Part shown: positions 36,539 through 45,983 of the stretch, in pieces
Position numbering within the stretch: position 1 is the first letter of the stretch
Layout of the letters: each line of letters opens with the position of its first letter
Origin: Pseudopedobacter sp037968815
Lineage (GTDB): Bacteria > Bacteroidota > Bacteroidia > Sphingobacteriales > Sphingobacteriaceae
Assembly (NCBI GenBank): GCA_037968815.1
Contig: JBBKWF010000004.1
Location: 62,001-126,000 of the forward strand
DNA length: 64,000 nt
Direction of reading: 5' to 3'
The notes under the pieces: model-generated
What the model was told of the DNA's origin: nothing
Seen by the model: the letters and a program-made list of their open reading frames with translations, nothing else
Databases searched by the model: none
Made by a program: the position numbers and the translations under genes

Positions 36539-39295
36539 TTAACTTTTAATGTATTTTGCAATTTTACTGGCTAATTCATCAGCTTTAAATGGTTTAAGTT
36601 GAAAATCTGTCATTCCACATTTTTCAATACCATCTAAATTTTCATCCAAAACCGATGCAGTAAGTGCAATTATTGGTAGGTTTTTATAGTATTCGTCGTC
36701 AAGTGATCTTAATCTTTCCGTGGTTTCATAACCGTTTAAATCTGGCATATGTACATCCATCAGTACTAAATCAAAATCTTTAGCTTTTAAAATCTCTATT
36801 GCTTTAATGCCACTGTCTGTTGTAACAACGGTTAATCCAAACTTAGTTAATACTCGCTGAGCTAACAAAGTGTTTATTTCATTATCATCAACTACAAGTA
36901 TTCTTCCTGTAAGTGTAATTTTTTGTGGTGTTTCTGCCATAGCTAAATCTCCCTCAAATTTATTAAAATTAAGGCTAAAAGAGAATTCAGTGCCAATCCC
37001 AAGTTCACTTTCTACTGTAATATCTCCCCCAAATAGGTTGATTAGTTTCTTACTGATTGATAAACCTAAGCCAGAGCCACCATATTTTCTGGCGGTATTA
37101 CTTTCTGCTTGGGAAAAGGGTTCAAATATTACAGCTAATTTTTCTTTAGGGATTCCAATTCCGGTATCCGTAACTTTAAAGCCTAAGCTTACTTTACTGT
37201 CTGTTTCGGGCAAAAGTTGCACAGATATATCTACGCCACCTTCCTTAGTGAATTTAATGGCATTGTTTATAAGATTTACTAAGATTTGATACAGTCTTGT
37301 TTTGTCTCCGCGTACTAGTTCAGGTATTTTATCATCAATATGATAATTTAACTTAATTGATTTGTGATCAATTTTGAAACGCATTGAAGCCACAATATCC
37401 TTTAAGAGCTTTCTTACATCTAAACGTTTGTTCTCAAGTTCCATCTTACCAACTTCAATTTTATTGAAATCTAAAATATCATTGATTAAGTTGAGTAAGT
37501 TATCTGCTGAAAATTTAAGCAGATTGATAGACTCTTCTTGACTTGGAAGCTTATCCTCGTCGTTTAAAATGTTTGCTAATCCAATTACTGCGTTTAAAGG
37601 AGTCCGAATTTCGTGACTCATTATAGAAACAAACGATTCTTTTGCTTTGCTTAACCGTATAGCATCCTCTCTTGATGCTAAGATTTGTATTTCGGCTTGT
37701 TTCCGTTTTGTAACGTCGTTAATAATTTCTATTTGTGTGTGTTGGTTGGTTGCACTATTATATATAGGAGTGTTGGCAATTGATATCCAAATTTCGCTAC
37801 CGTCTTTTCTGTAAACTTTATGTTCAATACTAAAAGGTTCAAACCTTCTGGCTTTTTCTCTAACAATCTCCAAAAGGTCCAAGTCGGTGTCTTCTCCTTT
37901 TACAAAGTCGGCCAGGTTTTTACCAACTAATAATTCTTTTTTAAAGCCTAAAATATTTTCTAAAGCTTCATTCATCCAGGTAACATTTCCTACTTCATCA
38001 TAGATTGCAACACCATTATTAGTTTTACTTGCTACTAAAGAAAGTAGTTCTAGTTGCTTCTCTGACTCTTTCCTTTCGGTGATGTCAATGATAATTTCAA
38101 TTAAACTATCAATTTCTCCGCTCTCATCTAAAACAACTGTGCTATGTACTGATATCCAGATTTTCTCACCGTCTTTTCTATACGCTAAAAACTCAGCAGA
38201 TGAGGACCTTTTTTCCTTTGTTTTATTCCTTACCTTGTCTAAAAGAAGTTTGTCTGATTGTTCGCCAGCAAGTACATCACCTAAACGTTCCCCGTTAAAA
38301 TCACTTAAAGTATATTTTGTTATATCTGTAAATGCAGGGTTTACAAACACCACCTCAGATTTTGAATTACTAATTACAATGCCACTGTTGATTTTGTTTG
38401 CAACTGTAGAAAGCTTGTTTAAATTCTGGCTAGTTTCTTTTTCCTTGGTAACTTCTCTACCAATAATAAACCATTTTCTGTTTTTGTTGGTAGCATTCCA
38501 GCTGATCCATTTAACATCATTATTTTTGGCTCTAATACGAGTTTCTAACTCAAAGTTTTTGATTTTATTTTTAAGCTTCCTCTCACCCAAAGTGATTGTT
38601 GGTCCGAGATCTTCTGGTAAAATAAACTTCGCGAAGCTTAGTCCTTTACAGTCTTCTGCCTCATAACCAAAAATATCAAACGCCGCATTGTTTATAGTAA
38701 CAATTTCTAATCTATCGTTTAAAACACAAATCAAATTTGAGGAAGCATCAAAGAAAACTTGTTGCTCTTCCGCTACCTGTTTGCTAGCTGTCTTTTGGAT
38801 ATTTCTTTTTCGGAGTTGTAAAATATTAAGAACCTGCTTCCCTAAAATCTCTATATTTTTATTCTGCTCAGCACTTAATTGCTTAAAACTAGTATGTAAA
38901 ACACATAAAGTGCCTAATACAGCGCCTCTTTTATCAATGATAGGTAAGCCTATATAAAACTCAAACCCTTGCTGAGATGGCGGTAGAGATGAGGTGTTTA
39001 AACCTGAGTGCTTGCTGATATCGGTAATTTGTAGGAGCTTTCTGCTAGCTACTGTTAATTTACAAATGGAAACATCTATTGGATGTTGCCCAGCAATAAA
39101 GTTTTTGGTGTATCTGATATTTTGCCATTTTTCATCGAGGATAGAAATATAAGCAGATTGGCAACCCGTAATAGAACAGGCTAAGGTTAAAATATCATCA
39201 AATTGTTCGTTAGAAGAGGCTTCATACAAACCAAAATTATCCATAAACTTAAGCGGATAATTTTGGTCTGAGATATTTTCTTCTAACGAATTCAA
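36539..39295 (-). CDS. Hybrid sensor histidine kinase (GAF-PAS-PAS-PAS-HisKA-HATPase-REC)
   Basis: 918 residues, no membrane span, so cytoplasmic. Parts: GAF (~15-160, FDDILTLACSITGCQSAYIS), three PAS domains (~175-295, ~300-415, ~420-540; the last two nearly repeat YRKDG-x-x-IWIS), HisKA with H561 (FVSIMSHEIRTPLNAVIG), an ATPase domain with GGSGLGLSISKKLI, and a receiver with phospho-acceptor D847 (LVLMDVHMPD). The start chosen is TTG at 39295, because the residues before the first ATG (39244) match the start of GAF homologues. It begins 5 bases after the glyA stop, suggesting co-transcription. Signal and target are unknown. Confidence 0.93.
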   Translation of the reverse strand: MNSLEENISDQNYPLKFMDNFGLYEASSNEQFDDILTLACSITGCQSAYISILDEKWQNIRYTKNFIAGQHPIDVSICKLTVASRKLLQITDISKHSGLNTSSLPPSQQGFEFYIGLPIIDKRGAVLGTLCVLHTSFKQLSAEQNKNIEILGKQVLNILQLRKRNIQKTASKQVAEEQQVFFDASSNLICVLNDRLEIVTINNAAFDIFGYEAEDCKGLSFAKFILPEDLGPTITLGERKLKNKIKNFELETRIRAKNNDVKWISWNATNKNRKWFIIGREVTKEKETSQNLNKLSTVANKINSGIVISNSKSEVVFVNPAFTDITKYTLSDFNGERLGDVLAGEQSDKLLLDKVRNKTKEKRSSSAEFLAYRKDGEKIWISVHSTVVLDESGEIDSLIEIIIDITERKESEKQLELLSLVASKTNNGVAIYDEVGNVTWMNEALENILGFKKELLVGKNLADFVKGEDTDLDLLEIVREKARRFEPFSIEHKVYRKDGSEIWISIANTPIYNSATNQHTQIEIINDVTKRKQAEIQILASREDAIRLSKAKESFVSIMSHEIRTPLNAVIGLANILNDEDKLPSQEESINLLKFSADNLLNLINDILDFNKIEVGKMELENKRLDVRKLLKDIVASMRFKIDHKSIKLNYHIDDKIPELVRGDKTRLYQILVNLINNAIKFTKEGGVDISVQLLPETDSKVSLGFKVTDTGIGIPKEKLAVIFEPFSQAESNTARKYGGSGLGLSISKKLINLFGGDITVESELGIGTEFSFSLNFNKFEGDLAMAETPQKITLTGRILVVDDNEINTLLAQRVLTKFGLTVVTTDSGIKAIEILKAKDFDLVLMDVHMPDLNGYETTERLRSLDDEYYKNLPIIALTASVLDENLDGIEKCGMTDFQLKPFKADELASKIAKYIKS

Positions 39296-39300
39296 TTTTT

Positions 39301-40572
39301 TTATTTATAAAGAGGGTATTTGGTCATCAAATTGTTCACTTTACTACGAATGTCCATAAGGAAAGTTTCATCTTTATGATTAATTATCACTGCATCAATC
39401 AATTCCACAATTTCCTCCATGTCTTTTTCCTTTAACCCGCGAGTAGTAACCGCAGCTGTACCTACTCTAATTCCAGAGGTTACAAACGGAGATCTTTTAT
39501 CAAAAGGTACCATGTTCTTGTTTACAGTAATTTCGGCTTTACCTAAAGCTTCTTCTGCTAACTTACCAGTGATATCTTTATTACTAAGGTCAATCAGCAT
39601 TAAGTGATTGTCAGTTCCTTTAGAGATTAAGTGGTAACCTTTTGCTACTAAAGCTTTCGCCATAGCATCAGCATTTTTCTTTACTTGCTGAATGTAAGTC
39701 ATGTACTCATCACTTAAAGCTTCACCAAAAGCAATTGCTTTAGCAGCGATAATGTGCTCTAATGGGCCACCTTGCGTACCAGGGAAAACTGCGCCATCTA
39801 AAATAGCCGACATTTTTTTAATCTCGCCTTTTGGAGTTTTTAAGCCCCAAGGGTTTTCAAAATCTTGTCCCATCATAATCAAACCACCACGCGGTCCTCT
39901 TAAAGTTTTATGCGTAGTTGTAGTTACAATATGGCAATGTGGCAATGGGTTTTTTAACAAACCTTTTGCAATAAAGCCAGATGGGTGAGAAATATCTGCT
40001 AACACCAAAGCACCAATTTTATCGGCAACAGCTCTAATAAATTCATAATCCCAATCTCTACTATAAGCAGATGCACCACATATAATCAATTTCGGTTTTT
40101 CTCTTAAAGCAACCTCTTCTAATTGTTTGTAATCAATTAAACCGGTCTCTTCTATAACTCCATAAAAGAAAGGTTGGTATAATTTACCCGAAAAGTTTAC
40201 TGGTGAACCATGAGTTAAGTGTCCACCGTGTGACAAATCAAAGCCTAATATTTTATCTCCAGCGTTTAAAACTGCTAATAATACTGCGGCATTTGCTTGT
40301 GCGCCAGAGTGTGGTTGTACGTTAGCCCAAACTGCACCAAATAATTCTTTTGCTCTATCAATTGCAATAGTTTCAATATCATCTACAACTTCGCAACCGC
40401 CATAATATCTTTTTCCGGGCAAACCTTCTGCATATTTGTTGGTTAAAACAGATCCTGCGGCTTCCATTACTTGCTTACTTACAAAGTTTTCTGATGCAAT
40501 TAATTCGATACCGTTTTCTTGTCTTTCTTGTTCTTTTTGAATGAGGTCAAAAATTAATTTGTCTTTTTTCAT
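39301..40572 (-). CDS. glyA: Serine hydroxymethyltransferase
   Basis: 423 residues, the family length. Characteristic parts: EAAGSVLTNKYAEGLPGKRY, NVQPHSGAQANAAV, LSHGGHLTHGSPVNFSGK and the PLP-lysine motif VTTTTHKTLRGPRGG. It interconverts serine plus tetrahydrofolate with glycine plus methylene-tetrahydrofolate and supplies one-carbon units. Cytoplasmic housekeeping enzyme. Its stop lies 5 bases before the hybrid kinase. Confidence 0.98.
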   Translation of the reverse strand: MKKDKLIFDLIQKEQERQENGIELIASENFVSKQVMEAAGSVLTNKYAEGLPGKRYYGGCEVVDDIETIAIDRAKELFGAVWANVQPHSGAQANAAVLLAVLNAGDKILGFDLSHGGHLTHGSPVNFSGKLYQPFFYGVIEETGLIDYKQLEEVALREKPKLIICGASAYSRDWDYEFIRAVADKIGALVLADISHPSGFIAKGLLKNPLPHCHIVTTTTHKTLRGPRGGLIMMGQDFENPWGLKTPKGEIKKMSAILDGAVFPGTQGGPLEHIIAAKAIAFGEALSDEYMTYIQQVKKNADAMAKALVAKGYHLISKGTDNHLMLIDLSNKDITGKLAEEALGKAEITVNKNMVPFDKRSPFVTSGIRVGTAAVTTRGLKEKDMEEIVELIDAVIINHKDETFLMDIRSKVNNLMTKYPLYK

Positions 40573-40657
40573 GTATTTATCTTATATTTTGATATTATTA
40601 CGACGTAATTTATTGCTAATATTGTAGTATTAACGTCTTTACACATTATTTTAAGAC

Positions 40658-40670
40658 GCCTAAATTAGGC
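40658..40670. promoter_or_regulatory. Short palindrome upstream of Gfo/Idh gene
   Basis: GCCTAA-A-TTAGGC is a 6-bp inverted repeat around one base, 31 bases upstream of the Gfo/Idh start and in the divergent region shared with glyA. Possible operator; weak on its own. Confidence 0.3.
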
Positions 40671-40700
40671 ATTTTTGTAGCATTATTTGAATAAAACTAT

Positions 40701-41723
40701 ATGAGTACTATAAAATTCGTAATTATTGGCATAGGCAACATTGGAAAGAAATATGTTACCCTTGTTAATAGTTTTAAGGATGCCGAATTGCTGGCAGTTG
40801 TAGATACGGATTTTAATAAGCGCAAAAATTTAGAGAACCTTGTCCCTTTTTTTACTTCTGTTTCTGATTTTTTAAAGGCAGAAATTCTGGCAGATGTTAT
40901 TTGTGTTTGTACACCTAACGGTTTGCACCCTGAACATACTGTTGCTTGTTTAAATGCTGGCTACCATGTGGTTTGTGAAAAGCCGATAGCTTTAGAAACG
41001 GACGATGTACGCCAGATGATGGATGCAGAAGAAAAATCCGGCAAAAAAGTTTTTGCGGTAATGCAAAACAGATATAGTCCGGTTGCGGTATGGTTGAAAA
41101 AACTGATGACCGATAAAATGTTGGGCGATGTTTTATTTTTGCAGATTAACTGCTTTTGGAACAGAAATGAACAGTATTACTTGGATTCGCCATGGCGAGG
41201 AACAAAAAAACTGGGTGGTGGCCCAATGTACTCTCAGTTTAGTCATTTTATTGATTTGCTGATCTGGTTATGCGGTGAGCCTAAAAACATCAATGGTAAT
41301 CTTTTTACCCTAAACCCAAAAATAAAAACAGAGTTTAACGATAGCGGAACAGTTAATTTTGATTTTGTTAATGGCGGTAGAGGGACATTTAACTTTACCA
41401 ATGCTACCTACCAAACTAATTTAGAAAGTAGCTTGACCATAATTGGTTCTGAGGGTAACGTTAAAGTTGGGGGCCAATATATGGAAAAACTGGATTCGGT
41501 TAACCTAAAGAAAAACTTTGAAATACCGGTTTTTAGTCAGATAAACCAGGCTAATAACTATCAATACTATCAAGGCTCGGCAGATAAGCATGATGTGTTT
41601 TTAACCAAGGTAATTGATTGTATTAAAAACAATAAACCACCCGAAATTGGTTTGGCTGATGAACTTAACGTTATTGATTTTATTCAACAAGCGCTTCTTT
41701 CTCCTGTAGCCAAAAATTATTAA
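40701..41723 (+). CDS. Gfo/Idh/MocA oxidoreductase, WlbA/WbpB-like
   Basis: 340 residues. N-terminal NAD-binding Rossmann fold (FVIIGIGNIGKKYVTLV), then VCTPNGLHPEHT and the EKPIAL motif, then a C-terminal dimer/catalytic domain with FWNRNEQYYLDSPWRGTKKL and GGPMYSQFSHFIDLLIWL. These last segments resemble UDP-N-acetylglucosamine/uronate 3-dehydrogenases of the WlbA/WbpB type, which start biosynthesis of amino-uronic sugars for surface polysaccharide. No sugar-nucleotide genes are adjacent, so the substrate is inferred only from motifs. Divergent from glyA. Confidence 0.8.
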   Translation: MSTIKFVIIGIGNIGKKYVTLVNSFKDAELLAVVDTDFNKRKNLENLVPFFTSVSDFLKAEILADVICVCTPNGLHPEHTVACLNAGYHVVCEKPIALETDDVRQMMDAEEKSGKKVFAVMQNRYSPVAVWLKKLMTDKMLGDVLFLQINCFWNRNEQYYLDSPWRGTKKLGGGPMYSQFSHFIDLLIWLCGEPKNINGNLFTLNPKIKTEFNDSGTVNFDFVNGGRGTFNFTNATYQTNLESSLTIIGSEGNVKVGGQYMEKLDSVNLKKNFEIPVFSQINQANNYQYYQGSADKHDVFLTKVIDCIKNNKPPEIGLADELNVIDFIQQALLSPVAKNY

Positions 41724-41731
41724 AACCTAAG

Positions 41732-41773
41732 CCAGCCAGTATTTAAAAAGACTATTCGAAAATGGCTGGTTTT
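41732..41773 (+). terminator. Terminator candidate after Gfo/Idh gene
   Basis: CCAGCCA (41732-41738) pairs with TGGCTGG (41763-41769), followed directly by TTTT. The loop is 24 bases. It lies 9 bases after the stop codon. Confidence 0.5.
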
Positions 41774-41825
41774 ATCGCAAAATCCTCACCTTTTTTATCA
41801 CCCAAGCTTAGCGGATCAGTACTGG

Positions 41826-43226
41826 TTAAAGCTCAAAACTTTGGTGTCTTTTTGGTATTTCAACATTTGGATAACCTCTTTTGTTTAGTTCTGATCTAAA
41901 AATATTTTGTGTATCAAATTCACCATGTACTAAAAATATTTTTTTGAGCTCAGTCTTATCCTGTCCGTTTAAAAATTGAATTAAATCTGACTGGTCTCCG
42001 TGAGCACTCATTGACTGTAGAGAAGCTATTTTAGCATTTACTTGATAGTAATCTCCAAAAATACCCACAGGATTAACACCGTTTTTAAGTCTGCCAGCTA
42101 AAGATGAAGGTTCTGCATAGCCAACCATTAATATGGTGCAATTAGGGTTCTCAATATTGTTTTTGATATGATGTTTTACTCGGCCAGCTTCTGCCATTCC
42201 GCTTGATGAAATAATGACCATCGGCGAATCATCATTGTTCAAAGCTTTTGATTCTTCAGCATCCTCAATATAATGTAAGCCTTTAAAATCGAAAGGGTCG
42301 TCATCAACCTTTAAAACTTCCTGCACATTATCGTTAAAGTTCCACGGATAAGCTTTAACCACCATTGTCGCTTTTTCTGACAAAGGACTATCCACAAAAT
42401 ATTTTACATCGGGCAATTTACCAGCTAACTCTAAACTGTTTAAAGAGTATAAAAGCTCTTGCGTACGACCTACGCTAAAAGCCGGAATAATTAACTTACC
42501 TTTTCTTTTCACACAAGTATCTTCAATAAGTTCTAATAATTTTTCGGCAGCCGGATTAGCATCTACGTGTAAACTATCGCCGTAAGTAGATTCTAACAAA
42601 ATATAATCAGCCTGTCTAAAATGGTTTGGTGCTTTTAGTATCAAATCCTTATATCTACCCACATCACCACTAAAAGAAATCCGCGTAAGCTTATCATCTT
42701 CTTTGATATTTAAATGTACCGATGAACTGCCGATTATATGCCCAGCGTCTTCAAAACTTACGGTTACCCCGTCTTCAAGTTGGTAAACTGTGCTGTATTT
42801 TACTTTTTTAAAATGAGTTAAAGCTGTAAAAGCATCTTCTGTGGTATAAAGAGGTTCAAAAAGTTTTTGTCCATTTTTTGCTCTTCTTTTATTAGCATAA
42901 CGGATATCGTTTTCTTGAATTTTTGCAGAATCTAAAAGTAATATTTTACAAAGGGCATAAGTGGCTGGCGTACTAATAATGTCGCCAGTAAAGCCTTGCG
43001 CAACTAAACGAGGGATTAACCCTGAGTGATCAATATGAGCGTGAGAAAGAACTAAATAATTAACCGATTTTGGATCAAAGCCAAAATCTCGGTTCATTTC
43101 ATCAGTATTTGAGCCATGCCCTTGAAAAAGGCCACAGTCTAATAAAATCTGAGTCCCGTTATTAAGCTTTATTAGGTGTTTACTGCCAGTAACAGTTTGG
43201 GCAGCTCCGTGAAAGGTGATTTTCAT
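41826..43226 (-). CDS. Beta-CASP metallo-beta-lactamase-fold RNA nuclease
   Basis: 466 residues. Metallo-beta-lactamase motifs: GLFQG near the start, LSHAHIDHSGLIPRL (HxHxDH), then DAGHIIGSSSVHL and FSGDVGR. A beta-CASP domain (LLESTYGD, SVGRTQELLY, VDSPLSEKAT) and a C-terminal RMMBL part (SMSAHGDQSDLIQFL, FLVHGEFDTQ) follow. The order matches YSH1/CPSF73-like bacterial proteins that cleave or degrade RNA. All metal ligands appear present. Cytoplasmic; convergent with the Gfo/Idh gene. The natural substrate is not known. Confidence 0.92.
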   Translation of the reverse strand: MKITFHGAAQTVTGSKHLIKLNNGTQILLDCGLFQGHGSNTDEMNRDFGFDPKSVNYLVLSHAHIDHSGLIPRLVAQGFTGDIISTPATYALCKILLLDSAKIQENDIRYANKRRAKNGQKLFEPLYTTEDAFTALTHFKKVKYSTVYQLEDGVTVSFEDAGHIIGSSSVHLNIKEDDKLTRISFSGDVGRYKDLILKAPNHFRQADYILLESTYGDSLHVDANPAAEKLLELIEDTCVKRKGKLIIPAFSVGRTQELLYSLNSLELAGKLPDVKYFVDSPLSEKATMVVKAYPWNFNDNVQEVLKVDDDPFDFKGLHYIEDAEESKALNNDDSPMVIISSSGMAEAGRVKHHIKNNIENPNCTILMVGYAEPSSLAGRLKNGVNPVGIFGDYYQVNAKIASLQSMSAHGDQSDLIQFLNGQDKTELKKIFLVHGEFDTQNIFRSELNKRGYPNVEIPKRHQSFEL

Positions 43227-43326
43227 ATAAAAGGTTTATCAAAACCAATATAAACAATTATTAATCCAAAAACACAGGTTAAATGTTTAATTTGGTGTTT
43301 AAAAAGTTGAATTTTAATCTAGAAAA

Positions 43327-44139
43327 ATGAAAAACATCCTTTTTTTATTACTTACGTTAATTGCTTACCAAACAAAAGCACAGCTTAAACTCACTAAAAT
43401 TTGGGAAACTAAGAATTTGGCAACGCCAGAATCTGTGTTGGTTATGGGCAATTTATTATATGTTTCTTTAATAGATGGCGAGGGAGCTAAAGCTGACGGA
43501 GTAGGAGGCGTTGGCATTTTAAAAGCTGATGGCACAGTATTAAACAAAGAATGGGTTACCGGCTTAAATGCACCGAAAGGAATGGGTGTTTTTAAAGGTA
43601 AACTGTATGTTGCTGATATTAATGAAGTTGTAAAAATTGATATTAAAACTGCTAAAGTTGAAGCCAAAATCCCGATTAAGGAAGCAGTTTTTTTAAACGA
43701 CATTGCCGTGAATAGTAAAGGAGAGGTTTTTGTTTCTGATACCCGATTGGGTAAAATTTATAGCCTTATTGATGACAAAGCAGAATTGTTTTTAGCTGAT
43801 GTGAAAAATGCTAACGGGCTAAAGTTAATTGATGATGAGCTTTATATTTTAAGCGGTCCTACTTTAGTAAAAGTAGATAAAGATAAAAAGCAAACTGTTT
43901 TAGTTAAGGGTTTAGAAGCAGGTGGGGATGGTTTAGAGCCGTTTAATAAAGGAGAATTTATTGCAACTTGTTGGGTAGGCTTAATCTATCATATTAAAGC
44001 TGATGGTTCTTTTGACCTGTTAATGGATAGTAGAGCAGAGAAAATTAACACTGCCGATATTGGCTTTAACCAAAAAAAGAACATCCTTTATGTCCCTACA
44101 TTTTTTAAGAACTCAGTAGTGGCTTATAGGGTAGAGTAA
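43327..44139 (+). CDS. Secreted SMP-30/NHL-type beta-propeller protein
   Basis: 270 residues, with a signal peptide ending TKAQ (~19). The mature part shows repeated propeller strands: LVMGNLLYVSLIDG, APKGMGVFKGKLYVADINEV, LNDIAVNSKGEVFVSDTRLG and ANGLKLIDDELYIL. It resembles the SMP-30/gluconolaconase group. A real lactonase would need conserved metal ligands, which cannot be assigned here, so it may be a binding protein. It is a single-gene unit ended by a strong bidirectional terminator. Confidence 0.7.
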   Translation: MKNILFLLLTLIAYQTKAQLKLTKIWETKNLATPESVLVMGNLLYVSLIDGEGAKADGVGGVGILKADGTVLNKEWVTGLNAPKGMGVFKGKLYVADINEVVKIDIKTAKVEAKIPIKEAVFLNDIAVNSKGEVFVSDTRLGKIYSLIDDKAELFLADVKNANGLKLIDDELYILSGPTLVKVDKDKKQTVLVKGLEAGGDGLEPFNKGEFIATCWVGLIYHIKADGSFDLLMDSRAEKINTADIGFNQKKNILYVPTFFKNSVVAYRVE

Positions 44140-44158
44140 AATTTAAAAAATGCTTTAT

Positions 44159-44195
44159 AACAATAAAAGCTTCCCAAAAGGAAGCTTTTATTGTT
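44159..44195. terminator. Strong bidirectional intrinsic terminator
   Basis: AACAATAAAAGCTTCC and GGAAGCTTTTATTGTT are a perfect 16-bp inverted repeat with a 5-base loop. A/T runs at both ends make it work in either direction, serving the convergent propeller and DUF2911 genes. Confidence 0.9.
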
Positions 44196-44211
44196 TATAG
44201 ATGAGTCTGGA

Positions 44212-45054
44212 TTATTTTAATCCATCTAAAAATGCTTGGTTCAGTTTTACATACTCAGGATTGTTAATTTCTTTAGCAATTGCTAATCCTTCAGTTGCAG
44301 AAACTTTTGCGCCTTTTTTATCTCCTGCTTTTAATTGAATTCTTGCTTTCCAAAGTTTAATCCAAGGTGCTTTGCCTCCTGCTTTGTCTGCTTCAGTAAC
44401 CCAAGCTAAAGCTTGTTTTAAATCTTTATCGTTGCTGAAATAATATTGTGCAGCAGTAAAATATGGCTTTTTATCACCCTGCATAGCTTTCTCAATGTTA
44501 GCCATAACTTTTGCATCGTAATCTACAGTTAAAGGCACATTAACTTGTGTGTTATCCCAAGCAATGTTTAAGTCCATACTACCTGGAGTTACATTGTTAA
44601 ATTGGATAGTAAATGTCTCTACTTTTGAATCCGTTTTGTTTGCTTTTACTTTTACACGAAGAACATCATCTTCATCTTTATGATTGTAAGAGCCCCATTG
44701 TTTAGCTGCTTTGTTTAAAACAACTGTCCATTCGGTTTCACCAGGGATTGTAAATAAAGCGTATTCTCCTGCAGTAACCTTTTGTCCGGCAAAATTAACC
44801 TCATCTGTAAAAGTAATTGTAGTGGCGCTATTTGCACCAGTTCTCCAAATTTCGTTGTAAGGAACCAGTCCTCCAAAAATCACTCTGTCTTTTACAACTG
44901 GGCGACTGTAGTTAAGGGTTACTTTTCCTAAACCAAAATCTTGGATAAGGGTTTGCCCTGAACTTGGCTGTGGTGTTAATGCTTGTGCAAAGCTAAAGCT
45001 TGCAAAAAGTGTAAGTAAAAAACTTAAACTCAATCTTTTAGATATTAATTTCAT
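44212..45054 (-). CDS. DUF2911-domain secreted protein
   Basis: 280 residues, signal peptide ending SFSFAQ (~24). The DUF2911 signature runs from about residue 28 to 165: LNYSRPVVKDRVIFGGLVPY, then NEIWRTGANSATTITF, AGEYALFTIPG and QWGSYNHKDEDDVLRV. The C-terminal ~100 residues are helical and TPR-like (AAQYYFSNDKDLKQALAWV, AGDKKGAKVSATEGL). Function unknown; widespread in Bacteroidota. Probably periplasmic. Confidence 0.9.
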   Translation of the reverse strand: MKLISKRLSLSFLLTLFASFSFAQALTPQPSSGQTLIQDFGLGKVTLNYSRPVVKDRVIFGGLVPYNEIWRTGANSATTITFTDEVNFAGQKVTAGEYALFTIPGETEWTVVLNKAAKQWGSYNHKDEDDVLRVKVKANKTDSKVETFTIQFNNVTPGSMDLNIAWDNTQVNVPLTVDYDAKVMANIEKAMQGDKKPYFTAAQYYFSNDKDLKQALAWVTEADKAGGKAPWIKLWKARIQLKAGDKKGAKVSATEGLAIAKEINNPEYVKLNQAFLDGLK

Positions 45055-45141
45055 GTTGTTAATTTTAATTGGGAAGGTAAGCCAATTATTTATGATTTCT
45101 TTAAGCGAGGGATGCCGATGATGTAAAGATTGTGTAAAAAA

Positions 45142-45783
45142 CTAAAACGTATAGCCTACTGTTAAGGCAAAGCCACTGTTTTTAACTTCTGCAAACATTG
45201 GGTCATTGTCTTTACTTCCTTTACTTAAATCAGTCATGTAACGTCCCGAAAGATTAATGTTACTAAGCTGAAAGCTCAAGCCAATTATGCCCCCAGGTAT
45301 TGCATTAGCAACTTTATCGGTACTAGTTTCTGTGTCGACAGATGTTACACCAGGGAGATAGCGGGTTGTTTTAGAGGATTGACTTTGAATAAAAGAGACT
45401 TGTGGTCCCAGAAAAATATTAATATTAGGTAGTGCTTGGTAGCTAATAGCTATGGGTACATCAATGTAAATTAGTCTTTGCTCTAACTTCATCTTAAACA
45501 CGCCCTCTCCTCCTTCTACATCGCCTCCTTTTTGCGAATAATTTATTTCTGCCAATAACTTAAATTTACCTTTTAAAGGGATTTCTGAGAAAGCACCAGC
45601 GGTAAAACCTGGTTTATAAGTGTAATCATATTTTTCACCATCGAAATTAAAAACACCCAATGTAGTTAAGTTTGTTCCTATTTTTAATCCAAATTTTACT
45701 TTATCAGGGTTTGAATCTTGAGCGCTCACACTTGTTACAAAACCTAAAATCAACGCAAAAACTACGAGTAAATTTTTCTTCAT
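45142..45783 (-). CDS. PorT-like outer-membrane beta-barrel protein
   Basis: 213 residues, signal peptide ending SVSAQ (~22). The mature protein has short amphipathic strands (KFGLKIGTNLTTLGVF, LLAEINYSQKGGD, IYIDVPIAISYQ, IFLGPQVSF) and ends with a classic barrel C-terminus GFALTVGYTF. It matches the outer-membrane beta-barrel/porin family (PorT type) common in Bacteroidota. Specific role unknown. The 200-base upstream gap (45784-45983) is AT-rich and shows no gene. Confidence 0.85.
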   Translation of the reverse strand: MKKNLLVVFALILGFVTSVSAQDSNPDKVKFGLKIGTNLTTLGVFNFDGEKYDYTYKPGFTAGAFSEIPLKGKFKLLAEINYSQKGGDVEGGEGVFKMKLEQRLIYIDVPIAISYQALPNINIFLGPQVSFIQSQSSKTTRYLPGVTSVDTETSTDKVANAIPGGIIGLSFQLSNINLSGRYMTDLSKGSKDNDPMFAEVKNSGFALTVGYTF

Positions 45784-45983
45784 TTCTTCAATTTTTATTT
45801 AAAATGATACTGGTAAAGAGTGTTTTAAAATATATTAATTGGATATAAATATGCGTAAACATAAATAATAAACTATTAGATAATATTGAAAAATTAAAAA
45901 AAATTAGGTCTTAATTATATTATTGAAGGTAAAGGTTTAACAAAAACCTACTCTTGACAAATAACTGCATAAAAAAGATTTCT

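Noticed and set aside
38079..38666. A 195-codon plus-strand ORF inside the hybrid kinase gene
   Set aside because: It is antisense to strongly conserved PAS domains, is Ser/Leu rich and has no family pattern; a shadow frame.
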